The notes below the pieces were generated by a model. The model was given only the letters and a program-made list of their open reading frames with translations. It did not search any database and was not told the DNA's origin. This document shows positions 7,346-16,163 of a stretch of DNA of 59,465 bases, one piece after another. Source of the DNA: Candidatus Heimdallarchaeota archaeon LC_3 (lineage in GTDB: Archaea > Asgardarchaeota > Heimdallarchaeia > Hodarchaeales > LC-3); contig MDVS01000046.1 in assembly GCA_001940645.1 (NCBI GenBank), positions 1-59,465 on the forward strand, in the 5' to 3' direction. The first letter of the stretch is position 1, and each line of letters begins with the position of its first letter. The position numbers were made by a program, and so were the translations under genes.

Positions 7346-9157
7346 ATGAGTAGGATATCCTTAAAACAATATTCTTCAAAAATTTCAAACCATAGGCAAT
7401 TAATTGTTTGGATTTTAGTAATATTTTTCTTTTTGATCCAAGTAATTAAAGCTTTATTTCCCCCGACTTTTTTCCATCCAGATGAAATTTATCAATCATT
7501 CGAAATAGGACATTATTATTATTATGATTACGGAATAAGAGCTTGGGAATGGTTATCTCCTGAGCAATCAAATTGGCCTGAACCATTTATTGGACCCGCA
7601 CGATCGTTGATAACTCCTTTGATTTTTTACACTCTATTTGGACTTGGAGAATTGTTAGGATTTAATTATTGGTTACAAATCCTTCCCATGATTAGAATAT
7701 TTCTAGGAATCAATACAACAGTTGGGTTAATAGGGCTAAGTTTACTACTAAAGGAAATATTTCCGAAATTCAAAGAAAATTTACTTATTATATTTTGGTT
7801 AATTATAATGTTGTATCCTGATACAATTTTATATAGTACAACGGGATTAACAAATATAATAGCAATTTCTCCTTTGTTTTGGGGATTATACTTATATTTG
7901 AAGTCAATTAATGAAAAAAATTTAAATGGATTAAGAGTGAAAAGCTATTTAGCAGGTTTTTTACTAGGTATATCGATTTGGATAAGACCAGATTTCGCAA
8001 TATTAATATTAATCTTTGTAATCATATTTAATCCATTTTTGCATTATTTTAAATATTTTAAATTATTAATAACAAAGAAAATATTCTACAATTCAAATTT
8101 ACATGAAAAATACAACTTCAAAGATGATAATAAGAATAAAATCCAAATAAAAAGATCTGCAATTATACGAGATAAAGGATTAAATATAACAATTAGTTTA
8201 TTAGCAGGGGGATTAGTTTCTTTTACTATAAATGGATTATTAGACTTAATCATGTGGGGAGAATTTTCTGTATCAATTTTACGATTTATAGATTTTAATG
8301 GTAATCCTGAAAATCAGTCTATCTTTGGAACAGAACCTGCGGGATGGTATTTTGAAAATATCATAATTTCAAGGGATGCAATGAACTGGTTATTTACCAT
8401 AGTTATTTTTATGATCATTATATCTTCATTCGTACTTTTTTTACATTTTATACCGTTAATAATTAAGAAATTAAATAAATTTAAGCAAATTGATACAATA
8501 AAAACGGAATTTTCTATTGATAGTTTTAATTTATTAAGAATAAGCATTGTGCTTTTCCTTGTTTTCGATTGGTGGGAAAACCAACCACATAAAGAATTTA
8601 GATTTCTTCTTGCTTGGGAATTCCTATTTTTCTGTTTATCATCGATTTCTATATTATTATTGTTCACAATTGTTAATAATATTTTTAGATATTTACTAAC
8701 AATTTTAGGAGAAAAATTTTCTATTTTAACAACTAAAAAAATTAATTACATTAAAACTGTCTCATCTATAATCATATTAATTTTAATTCTGCTACCTTAT
8801 TTTGTAGGATTAAATTCACAGGCAAAAGATGTAGCTTGGAATAATTTTGATGATATTTTGGGTGCTCAAGTATATGTTGGCCAACAAAAAGACTTAAATG
8901 GCTTAATCATTATAGGAGGTTTTTGGTATGATGGGGGATATACATATTTACATAGAAATGTAAGTGTAAACCATATTGATGATCCTGGTGTTAATTCAAG
9001 CTTCAATTCTGCATTTATAAATGATAATGAGTACAATTATGCAATCGCACCACATTACAAGTATTATCAATACCCTTTTCTTAAATCCAATCTTGTAGGG
9101 AATAATTGGACACTTAATGCCTTAATTTTAGGACGAACAGATGTTTGGACTAGATGA
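7346..9157 (+). CDS. GT22-family (Alg9/PIG-B-like) mannosyltransferase
   Basis: A 603-residue polytopic membrane protein. The first loop after the initial membrane segment holds HPDEIYQSFE (residues 44-53), the acidic signature of dolichol-phosphate-dependent GT22 enzymes, followed by RAWEWLSPEQ, matching their 'tWEw' motif. Further on, WENQPHKEFRFLL matches the conserved HKE-x-RF motif. About ten hydrophobic segments follow. In eukaryotes, relatives add mannose to N-glycan or GPI precursors on the luminal side of the ER; here the likely substrate is a polyprenyl-linked sugar or lipid glycan at the cell membrane. The start lies only 5 bp after the biotin carrier gene, so cotranscription is likely although no functional link is obvious. 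Confidence 0.85.
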   Translation: MSRISLKQYSSKISNHRQLIVWILVIFFFLIQVIKALFPPTFFHPDEIYQSFEIGHYYYYDYGIRAWEWLSPEQSNWPEPFIGPARSLITPLIFYTLFGLGELLGFNYWLQILPMIRIFLGINTTVGLIGLSLLLKEIFPKFKENLLIIFWLIIMLYPDTILYSTTGLTNIIAISPLFWGLYLYLKSINEKNLNGLRVKSYLAGFLLGISIWIRPDFAILILIFVIIFNPFLHYFKYFKLLITKKIFYNSNLHEKYNFKDDNKNKIQIKRSAIIRDKGLNITISLLAGGLVSFTINGLLDLIMWGEFSVSILRFIDFNGNPENQSIFGTEPAGWYFENIIISRDAMNWLFTIVIFMIIISSFVLFLHFIPLIIKKLNKFKQIDTIKTEFSIDSFNLLRISIVLFLVFDWWENQPHKEFRFLLAWEFLFFCLSSISILLLFTIVNNIFRYLLTILGEKFSILTTKKINYIKTVSSIIILILILLPYFVGLNSQAKDVAWNNFDDILGAQVYVGQQKDLNGLIIIGGFWYDGGYTYLHRNVSVNHIDDPGVNSSFNSAFINDNEYNYAIAPHYKYYQYPFLKSNLVGNNWTLNALILGRTDVWTR

Positions 9158-9394
9158 AATACTGATAAAAATATCGCAAATTTAAATGCAAAGTATAAAA
9201 ATGATTTAAATCACATATAAATTCTGAATCTTTTGTTCTTTTTTTTAAAATATGTCCAAAGGAAAAAGGATTTTTTCTAATTCCGCTTCACCAGTATTTA
9301 TAAATTCAAATCATATATTATAATTTGAATAGTAAGGTTAAGTCCTCGAAGAAGTTTTTAATCAAATATTATTCTTAACATTGTGGTGAAATAA

Positions 9395-10171
9395 ATGATT
9401 GTCTTAGAGCCTTGGGAAGCAATTTTACTCTCAATAATTCGTGGTTCTTTTATTGGAGGGATTATTTTTTTCCTTTTTTCTTTTTTTGTAAATTTAAGCC
9501 ATATAGGTGATCAAGGCCATGATACAAGTATAGATCACGATGTAGGATTAGATGTCGATGTTGATGGAGATATAGATGTTGGGATCGATATTGACACCGA
9601 TGTTGATATATCAATCGACATCGATCACGATATAGATGTTTCAACAGATATTGATCATGATATTGATCACAGCATCGATCACGATAGCGAAATTCAAAGC
9701 TTTACGGATACATCACCAGCTCCTTTTTTGCTTTTATTGTCTAGTTTTTTGCTTTCGTTTGGTGCTTTAGGAGAAATTTTATATAATCTTGCCCTAGATC
9801 CAATATTACGATTACTAATTGTAGTTTCATTACCATTTTTATTAACTAAAGGAGTTTCAAGATTATGGAAAAAAGTCGCTGTAGATTCTTCTTATGAGAT
9901 TCCTTCTGTTAAAATAGATAATCAAGTTATTACATTAACTACTGTAGATCATAACGGAGGATTAGTGATTGCCGATTCATCAGATATTAACAGACCTGGA
10001 GAAAAACTACACTTACTTGGGCGAATAAAAATGCAAGCAAAAACAATTCCTGGCAATGAACCTATTCCCAAGGGGAGTATCGGTTATGTAGTCGATATTG
10101 ATAAAAAACAAACTCTTATAATTGATCTGTGGCCTACCCCTCCACAAAAAAATAAAACTACACATGATTGA
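9395..10171 (+). CDS. YqiJ/NfeD-like membrane protein with Asp/His-rich loop and OB-fold tail
   Basis: A 258-residue membrane protein starting at ATG 9395 with GGTGA at 9385-9389. Order: membrane segment at about 10-33, an Asp/His repeat at 39-99, two membrane segments at about 109-150, and a C-terminal beta-rich domain at 165-250 (KIQVI-type strands ending IPKGSIGYVVDID) resembling the OB fold of NfeD/YqiJ (DUF1449). YqiJ-type proteins usually partner an SPFH/flotillin protein and shape membrane microdomains; such a flotillin lies 1.35 kb downstream, separated by Sua5. The topology is like YqiJ except for the acidic loop, which is unusual. DUF1449 membership is a pattern-based call. Confidence 0.65.
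   Translation: MIVLEPWEAILLSIIRGSFIGGIIFFLFSFFVNLSHIGDQGHDTSIDHDVGLDVDVDGDIDVGIDIDTDVDISIDIDHDIDVSTDIDHDIDHSIDHDSEIQSFTDTSPAPFLLLLSSFLLSFGALGEILYNLALDPILRLLIVVSLPFLLTKGVSRLWKKVAVDSSYEIPSVKIDNQVITLTTVDHNGGLVIADSSDINRPGEKLHLLGRIKMQAKTIPGNEPIPKGSIGYVVDIDKKQTLIIDLWPTPPQKNKTTHD
9509..9691 (+). repeat. Asp/His-rich degenerate repeat inside the YqiJ-like gene
   Basis: Codons 39-99 encode 23 Asp and 6 His among 61 residues, in a D-x alternation broken by DHD units such as DIDHDID. At the DNA level this is a degenerate repetition of GAT-ATT-GAT-CAT/CAC units. The segment joins the first and second membrane helices, so it is a loop on one side of the membrane, possibly binding divalent cations. Confidence 0.85.
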
Positions 10172-10250
10172 ATATATATTCACTAAATAGGCTAATTTTT
10201 TTTAAGCATCTTAATTTTAATACTAAAATTTTTTCAATAATTGATTTTCG

Positions 10251-11303
10251 ATGACTATTATTTTTTCTGAGAAAGATGTAAATTACCCGGAATTGTTATC
10301 TGATGTAGTTAAAACTTTAAAAAATGGAGGTGTGGTTGCTTTTCCTACTGAAACTGTATATGGACTGGGGGCAAACGCATTGGATCCTGTTGCTGTAGAT
10401 AAGATTTTTGAGATTAAAGGGAGACCAAATGATAACCCAATTATTGTTCATATCGAATCGGTAAAGTATATTACAAATATTATTAATGTAGAAAAAGTAA
10501 ATAAACTAAGATTAGATGAAACTATAAGAAAATTAGGTAATATGTTTTGGCCTGGACCATTAACCTTAATACTTCCTAAAAATCGAAATATACCTTCAAA
10601 TGTTACCGCTAATTTAGAAACTGTAGCTGTTCGAGTACCTAATCATAAAATCGCACTTGATTTGTTAAGAATGAGCGAAATACCAATAGCTGCTCCTAGT
10701 GCTAATATTTCAGGATTACCTTCACCAACAACTGCACAGGATGTAATAGAAGATTTAAATGGAAAAATTTCTTATATAATTGATGGGGGTAGCTGTAAGA
10801 TTGGGATTGAATCAACTGTACTTGATCTTACTGAAAAACCTCCAAAAATATTAAGACCCGGAGGTGTAACACTGGAACAAATAAAAATAATTATAGGAAG
10901 AGTCGAATATGATGATAGTTTAGTAGAAAAAGTAAAATCTCCTGGCATGAAATATGTTCACTATTCTCCTAAGGCAATTGTTAAAATAATTCAAGGATCT
11001 GATCCAAAAATTTATTACAAAATGAATGAATTAATATCAGAATATCATAAACAAATGAAAAAAGTGGGTATAATAATATCGAAGAAACAAAATGATCTTA
11101 ATGCTGATTATATACATGTTTTTGGGGATAAAGAGAAAAACGAATTAGAATATTTGGCATCCATAATATTTCACGAATTTCGTGAAATGGATAGAAGAAA
11201 TGTCGATATAGTATTAGTGGAAGCGGTTGAAAAAAGAGGATTAGGAACCGCAATTATGAATAGATTGAAAAAATCATCTAGAAATAAAATAATTCAGGTG
11301 TAA
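10251..11303 (+). CDS. sua5: L-threonylcarbamoyladenylate synthase (Sua5)
   Basis: A 350-residue protein with both domains of full-length Sua5. The YrdC domain (about 1-210) has VVAFPTETVYGLGANA, FEIKGRPNDNPIIVH, VAVRVPNH and IDGGSCKIGIESTVLD, the residues that bind ATP, threonine and bicarbonate. The linker SPGMKYVHYSPKA (about 227-239) leads into the C-terminal Sua5 domain. The enzyme makes threonylcarbamoyl-AMP, which KEOPS uses to make t6A at position 37 of ANN-decoding tRNAs. The KEOPS subunit Cgi121 is encoded near 40 kb of this window. It sits 79 bp downstream of the YqiJ-like gene on the same strand. Confidence 0.93.
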   Translation: MTIIFSEKDVNYPELLSDVVKTLKNGGVVAFPTETVYGLGANALDPVAVDKIFEIKGRPNDNPIIVHIESVKYITNIINVEKVNKLRLDETIRKLGNMFWPGPLTLILPKNRNIPSNVTANLETVAVRVPNHKIALDLLRMSEIPIAAPSANISGLPSPTTAQDVIEDLNGKISYIIDGGSCKIGIESTVLDLTEKPPKILRPGGVTLEQIKIIIGRVEYDDSLVEKVKSPGMKYVHYSPKAIVKIIQGSDPKIYYKMNELISEYHKQMKKVGIIISKKQNDLNADYIHVFGDKEKNELEYLASIIFHEFREMDRRNVDIVLVEAVEKRGLGTAIMNRLKKSSRNKIIQV

Positions 11304-11524
11304 ATTTTGGTTTATTTTTTTGCGTAGTACAAAATCGAATTAAAATTAATTATAAACTCAAAAATTATGTTCCTAAAAATAATTTTATTATGGGTTTTTC
11401 TTTATTTCCGATATAATCTACTTTTAAAATACAAAATACTACATAGTGATTAAGTAAAAAAATTAAAGAAAGAATAAAAACAAAATTAACTGTTTTAATT
11501 TTTTTTTATTAGAGGAAGAAAATA

Positions 11525-12733
11525 ATGTTACAAGGTACTAATATTTTAAACGATCCAATAGTAATAGCTGTTGTTATACTGTCAGCAATTCTGCTATTAT
11601 TTTTTATCTTTTACGCATCCAGATTTAAAAAATTCAAGCCTAATGAGTATGTTATCTGGCTTCGTAGAGGTAAGGTTAAAAAATCTGGAACAGGGGGTTC
11701 AGCATTTGTATTACCACTAATAGATGAAATAATCGTCATTCCTACTGTTGTTCAACAGACATTACTTGAGGCTAAAGAACAAGTTGTTTCACGAGAATAT
11801 CAAGATCTATCTTTAACTGCTTATGTATATTGGAGGGTTATAAATCCTGAAGTGGCATTTGCAAAAGTTTCATGGATTCCTTCTGCTCCTGATTATGTTG
11901 AAAAAATAATAAAGAATGCTGCTGAATCAATTATTAGAACTACTTGTGCTAATATGGAAATTGAAAAAGTAATCCGAGAAAGAGCAGAAATTATCAAAAT
12001 TATAACCAGTGAGTTACATCAACTCATGGCTGATTGGGGAATTATAACTGAATCAGTAGAAGTAAGAGATGTTGAAGTTCTTGACAAAGCTTTAAAACAA
12101 AATCTAGAAGCTACCAAAAAAATACATGAAGAGCAAAAAGCTAGATTAAGAGAGGCCGAAATGAATGAAAGAGTTAAAATTAGAAATCTTGAAGTTGATA
12201 GGTTAACTGGATTATCAAATCAAGAAATGAGATTACAAGTTGATTCAAAATCTAAAGAAAGAGAAGTTCGGATTCAAGAACTAGAACAAAATCGTGTTAT
12301 TATCGAAGCAGAAACTGCACAAAAAAGACAAATTATTGCAGCAGAGGCATCTCGTGCATCTAGAATTGCACAAGAAATCGATGTTGAAGTTGAACGAATG
12401 ACAAGAGAAGCAGAGGCAAGAAAAGCTCAATTATTTGCACAAGCAGAAGGTGAAGCTGCTGTTGTAAGAGAGAAACTTACAGCAGAAGCCGAAGGCCTTT
12501 TAAAACAAGTTAAAGCTATTGAACAAGCAGACGAACGATTTCTTCAACTGAAAACACTAGAAACGTTACCTGAAATATTTAAAGGAATAAATATCGATCA
12601 AATGATGCTTTTAGGCGAAGGACAAGATGCTTTCAAAGGAATTGCTCAGATGGTTCTTCCGTTTTTAAATATAGCCAAACAGATGTCATCAAAATTAGAG
12701 GATGAGAAAAAACCATCATCTAAACAAAAATAA
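11525..12733 (+). CDS. SPFH/Band 7 flotillin-like protein
   Basis: A 402-residue protein with an N-terminal membrane anchor at about 11-31, an SPFH domain at about 35-205 (including NEYVIWLRRGKVKKSGTG and SLTAYVYWRVINPEVAFAKV) and a long charged coiled coil at about 200-345 rich in Ala, Glu and Arg, the usual flotillin arrangement. AGAGGAAGA lies just upstream of ATG 11525. Flotillins oligomerise on membranes and organise microdomains; the bacterial homologue YqiK is paired with YqiJ, a relative of which is encoded at 9395-10171. The final residues are Lys/Ser-rich and probably cytoplasmic. A 221-bp gap separates it from Sua5, so it probably has its own promoter. Confidence 0.88.
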   Translation: MLQGTNILNDPIVIAVVILSAILLLFFIFYASRFKKFKPNEYVIWLRRGKVKKSGTGGSAFVLPLIDEIIVIPTVVQQTLLEAKEQVVSREYQDLSLTAYVYWRVINPEVAFAKVSWIPSAPDYVEKIIKNAAESIIRTTCANMEIEKVIRERAEIIKIITSELHQLMADWGIITESVEVRDVEVLDKALKQNLEATKKIHEEQKARLREAEMNERVKIRNLEVDRLTGLSNQEMRLQVDSKSKEREVRIQELEQNRVIIEAETAQKRQIIAAEASRASRIAQEIDVEVERMTREAEARKAQLFAQAEGEAAVVREKLTAEAEGLLKQVKAIEQADERFLQLKTLETLPEIFKGINIDQMMLLGEGQDAFKGIAQMVLPFLNIAKQMSSKLEDEKKPSSKQK

Positions 12734-12939
12734 TACCTAATAATTGCTTTATCCCTCTTTTCTACAATCACTTAATTTTTTTTTATTAAATAACCATTAA
12801 TTTAATATCAGTATGTCTACCCGCCAAAACAATTATATACAAGATTTCGTTGATACCAATAATATTTAGCATAACAAGTTCTAAATTGGTAAATAAATAG
12901 ACAATAATACCGATCATTAAAGAATCAGGGAAATATTTT

Positions 12940-13842
12940 ATGACAAATTTTGAAAAATGGTTTGAAAAAGCATTTATTTTACTTGATCAGAATAAAAATT
13001 ATGAAGCAATTAGAAATTTCAATGGTGCAATTTTTCGAATAATTTCTAAAAAAGTGGTTATAGATAAACCAAAAATATTGATTGATATTTTTAATAAGTT
13101 TTTTTCAAAATTATCAGAACTTGATCTATTTCATGAAATATCACAGATTTTATCTTATTACTTTAATATTCTAAGAAAAAATTCCTTAGCAAATGAATAC
13201 ATAGAAGTTATTTTGGAAATTCCATTACACAACGATGATATTAGCTTAGGATTTGAATTATTTTCTATTTGTTTGATGAAGTTTGAAAATATCCAAAATG
13301 CTGATCGAAAGGATTTTCTCTTCTCAACCATTAAAAAAAAATATAATCTATGGATGAAACGCATAGAAAACAATAAATTAGACAAAAAAATTCAAATAAA
13401 TTTGCAATTATTATTATTTAGGATATTAACTTGGAATGGAGAATTAGAAAATGCCTTCATTACTTTAAATTCACTTTATGAAGAAAATAAAACAGAAATT
13501 GAAAACAATTTCGATGAAGATGAAAATGTTTATATTATATTACTTCTAGCATACTTATTTGCTATTAATGACGATATGAAAGGTGGTTTAACCCTCCTTA
13601 AGAATATTAGAAAAAGTAGTGATAATATTGCTAATAATAATAAATTTAAAATAGGACTTGATATTTTACCATCGATTCACTCGCAAGATAGTGATTGGTT
13701 CATAGAAACCAAAGATTATGTTATTTCAAAATTATTTGATAACCAAAAATATTCTAAACTCATAGTTCAATTCGTGAATGTTCTTCAAAAGGAAAATTTT
13801 CCCGAAACAATTAATTCAAGGCAATTATTAGATTTCTTTTAA
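12940..13842 (+). CDS. Hypothetical all-helical (solenoid-like) protein
   Basis: A 300-residue soluble protein without signal peptide or membrane segment, starting at ATG 12940 with CAGGGA about 13 nt upstream. The sequence is a succession of amphipathic helices rich in Asn, Lys, Ile and Leu, with weak TPR-like spacing at the start (FEKAFILLDQNKNYEAIRNF) and again near residues 150-165 (GELENAFITLNSLYEEN). No catalytic motif is seen. An alpha-solenoid scaffold is the most likely fold. It precedes the longin-like gene by 152 bp on the same strand. I could not assign a family. Confidence 0.7.
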   Translation: MTNFEKWFEKAFILLDQNKNYEAIRNFNGAIFRIISKKVVIDKPKILIDIFNKFFSKLSELDLFHEISQILSYYFNILRKNSLANEYIEVILEIPLHNDDISLGFELFSICLMKFENIQNADRKDFLFSTIKKKYNLWMKRIENNKLDKKIQINLQLLLFRILTWNGELENAFITLNSLYEENKTEIENNFDEDENVYIILLLAYLFAINDDMKGGLTLLKNIRKSSDNIANNNKFKIGLDILPSIHSQDSDWFIETKDYVISKLFDNQKYSKLIVQFVNVLQKENFPETINSRQLLDFF

Positions 13843-13994
13843 AGCAAAATATTTTCATACTTTATATCTTAAGGTAACCAATACAGTAATTTTTTATTTC
13901 ACAAAAAAACAACTAGCTTAATACCTATGATTTACATAGTAAGCAATAAAAAAATTATTAAAAGTAGTTTAAAAACATAGATTGAGGTTTATTA

Positions 13995-15770
13995 TTGAGT
14001 TCACAAGAAATCCTCGTAATTAATAAGAGGGGTGAAATTATATTTGAAAATGGAAGTGGAAAATTAATTTCTGCAAAAGATATTGTTGCCACAATAACCC
14101 AAGCATTACAATTATATTCCAAACAAATTTTACATGAAGAACTACAATTTATTCGATTTCAAAATCAAAGAATGTTTTTTTTGTCAGAACAAGATCTAAT
14201 TTCAGTTCAACTCATAAATAAAAATCTTTTAACAAAACAGTTTCTCCCAACATTAAAAATTTTTACTAAAATCATTAGTAGACTGACAAATTCACTTAAT
14301 CAGCAAAATAAACCCATTATCACAGATCCAATCATTAAAAAACAAATGCAAGTATTTTTTAATATTATTTCTGATCCAACTAATACATTGATCGTTGTTC
14401 CAAAAAATCACATTGGCTTTTTATCATTAATTGTCTTATTTTCGGGCTTTTTCTTCGATTTATCAAAAAAAATTGATAATTTACTTTCCAATATTACTCT
14501 TCTCGAAAATGGAGAATCACTAACAGAAATCAAAAATAGCTACAAAAATCTGTTGGTTATTGGAGTTCCAAGAAGTCAAATAAATTTAAATAATGAAATA
14601 ATTTCTAATTCAACATTTTTTATAGGCAATGATGCTCTTGTCAAATTATCAGATTTAAGCAAAAATTCTTTGAGTAAAGAAGTTTCCAATTTTTTTGGAA
14701 TAGGATCAAATGCAGAAAGAATCTTTAATTTAACAAATTCCTCCGACGTTGATGAAATAGCTACTCAATTAACTCAATTACCTAAAGAAGCAAATGATAT
14801 TTTATTAGAAGCAATAAAGGAAAGTATTGAAAATTCTGGAAAATCTCTTACCAAGGTTTTATACAGGAATTTAATAAAAAAGATTAAAGAAAAAGAAACA
14901 GAAAAACTTACAAGCAGAGCTGCTTTGGGATATGTAGGTGACTTTAAAACTCAAGCAGAACCAAAAGTTGCAATGCAAGAAACTTTCGTTTCACAAGAAC
15001 CTGTCAATATCGGAAATGATGTGCAAGAAGTAACAGATCAACAACCAACAATAATATCTTCAGAAAAGGTTGAATTAATAAATAAACTCCCAGCTAATTT
15101 ACGAATGGATGATGGGAAAATCCTTTTGGACACAGCTCCTATTTTAATAGATGCACGGCCATATATTTCTGGGAAAAAGGAAAAACATCCTGATTATGCT
15201 TTATCCATGCAAATTCAACCCGTTGAGGGGGATTATGTCGAATTCTACATATTAATAGGACCCGCACGCATATTAGAATTTCAAAAATCGATCTCTGATC
15301 TTGAATCTAGAATTTCAGGTGAGTTAATTTCAGATGCAGAAGGAATATCCTTAACGATTCCAAAAGATATGTTCTATATGGCTTTCAAAGGAATTTTATG
15401 GTCATTATTTATCGAATATGCTTATCAAGTCCAAAAAAATGTGTTACCAAAGACGGATATTTTTCAAGTCCCAAATGAAGGATCAGTTTGTGTCATTCCT
15501 GATGGATTGACTCCCAAGAGGAGAAAACAGTTACCTAAACAAATCATTGAAATATTTGAAGAAAATATTTTAATAGAAGAGATAGAAACAGAAAATCCAG
15601 TAACCATTGCAAAATCCATTGATATTCTATTGCAAAAAGTGCTAAATATACTGAAATACGGAAAAGGTTGTGCAATTGTTCCAAGAGATAACTCACAAGA
15701 AGTTCCTGAGATAATAGAATTTTTACTTCTATTATCTGAAATGTGTGGGATTGGTTGGAGTAGATGGTAA
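13995..15770 (+). CDS. Longin-like-domain protein, otherwise uncharacterised
   Basis: A 591-residue protein with a TTG start at 13995, supported by GAGGT at 13984-13988. The first ~100 residues follow the longin/roadblock-like pattern: a strand (EILVINKRGEIIF), a helix of about 20 residues, then strands (LQFIRFQNQRMFFL, DLISVQLINKN) and a closing helix (FLPTLKIFTKIISRL), as in Mon1/Ccz1/Fuz-type first longin domains. Residues 120-310 look mixed alpha/beta. A polar linker at about 310-355 joins a C-terminal domain (about 370-591) ending CGIGWSRW. In eukaryotes longin proteins often control small GTPases; two Arf-type GTPases are encoded in this window, though not adjacent. Fold assignment is by pattern only. 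Confidence 0.6.
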   Translation: MSSQEILVINKRGEIIFENGSGKLISAKDIVATITQALQLYSKQILHEELQFIRFQNQRMFFLSEQDLISVQLINKNLLTKQFLPTLKIFTKIISRLTNSLNQQNKPIITDPIIKKQMQVFFNIISDPTNTLIVVPKNHIGFLSLIVLFSGFFFDLSKKIDNLLSNITLLENGESLTEIKNSYKNLLVIGVPRSQINLNNEIISNSTFFIGNDALVKLSDLSKNSLSKEVSNFFGIGSNAERIFNLTNSSDVDEIATQLTQLPKEANDILLEAIKESIENSGKSLTKVLYRNLIKKIKEKETEKLTSRAALGYVGDFKTQAEPKVAMQETFVSQEPVNIGNDVQEVTDQQPTIISSEKVELINKLPANLRMDDGKILLDTAPILIDARPYISGKKEKHPDYALSMQIQPVEGDYVEFYILIGPARILEFQKSISDLESRISGELISDAEGISLTIPKDMFYMAFKGILWSLFIEYAYQVQKNVLPKTDIFQVPNEGSVCVIPDGLTPKRRKQLPKQIIEIFEENILIEEIETENPVTIAKSIDILLQKVLNILKYGKGCAIVPRDNSQEVPEIIEFLLLLSEMCGIGWSRW

Positions 15771-16163
15771 GTAGCGCTGAAAAATAACTTTTCAATCTTA
15801 ATTATGAAATTTTTCCAGAATTATAGAAAAATATCTTGGAAATTTACCAATATACAGATACTAACTCGCGGAGAATATTAGCGATTTTTATATCGAGTTG
15901 CATAATTTAGCGAAGGTATAGCTATGATAATTGTGGGTCCACGGTATTTTACAGCTTTTCTTTAGAGCTTGTTAGTTTTATTATTTAAATTAAATTCTTT
16001 TTTCGAGAATTTGATATATTTCTACTTTAAATGTTAATTACTTACAAATTTTCTTGTTAAATCACTTAAGAATATAAATTACTTTATTAATAAATATATC
16101 AAGTTAGTAAAAAAACCTATTATTACCTGATATTTTCATCAAAAATAACTACCCACCAGCGAT
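15771..16163. other. Intergenic region with possible structured RNA
   Basis: This 393-bp stretch is AT-rich except for 15860-15950. There AACTCG (15863-15868) can pair with CGAGTT (15894-15899), and GTGGGTCCAC (15933-15942) is a small hairpin with a 2-nt loop. The local rise in GC in such an AT-rich genome suggests a structured RNA or operator, but no tRNA or known RNA family was recognised. The rest is A/T runs and presumably contains the promoter of the surface-protein gene. Confidence 0.35.

Noticed and set aside
8314..8667. 117-residue antisense frame inside the mannosyltransferase gene
   Set aside because: It lies fully within a well-supported gene, has no recognisable domain and is explained by low stop-codon frequency opposite the coding strand.
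9509..9691. CRISPR-like or tandem noncoding repeat
   Set aside because: The repetition follows codons of an open frame with Asp/His bias; there are no constant repeats with unique spacers.
12940..13842. Get4-like or ordinary TPR protein
   Set aside because: Helical pattern is compatible but TPR consensus residues are too sparse and no Get4 signature was found.
15860..15945. tRNA gene with intron
   Set aside because: No acceptor stem pairing across the patch and no T-loop consensus (GGTTC-like followed by its pair) was found.
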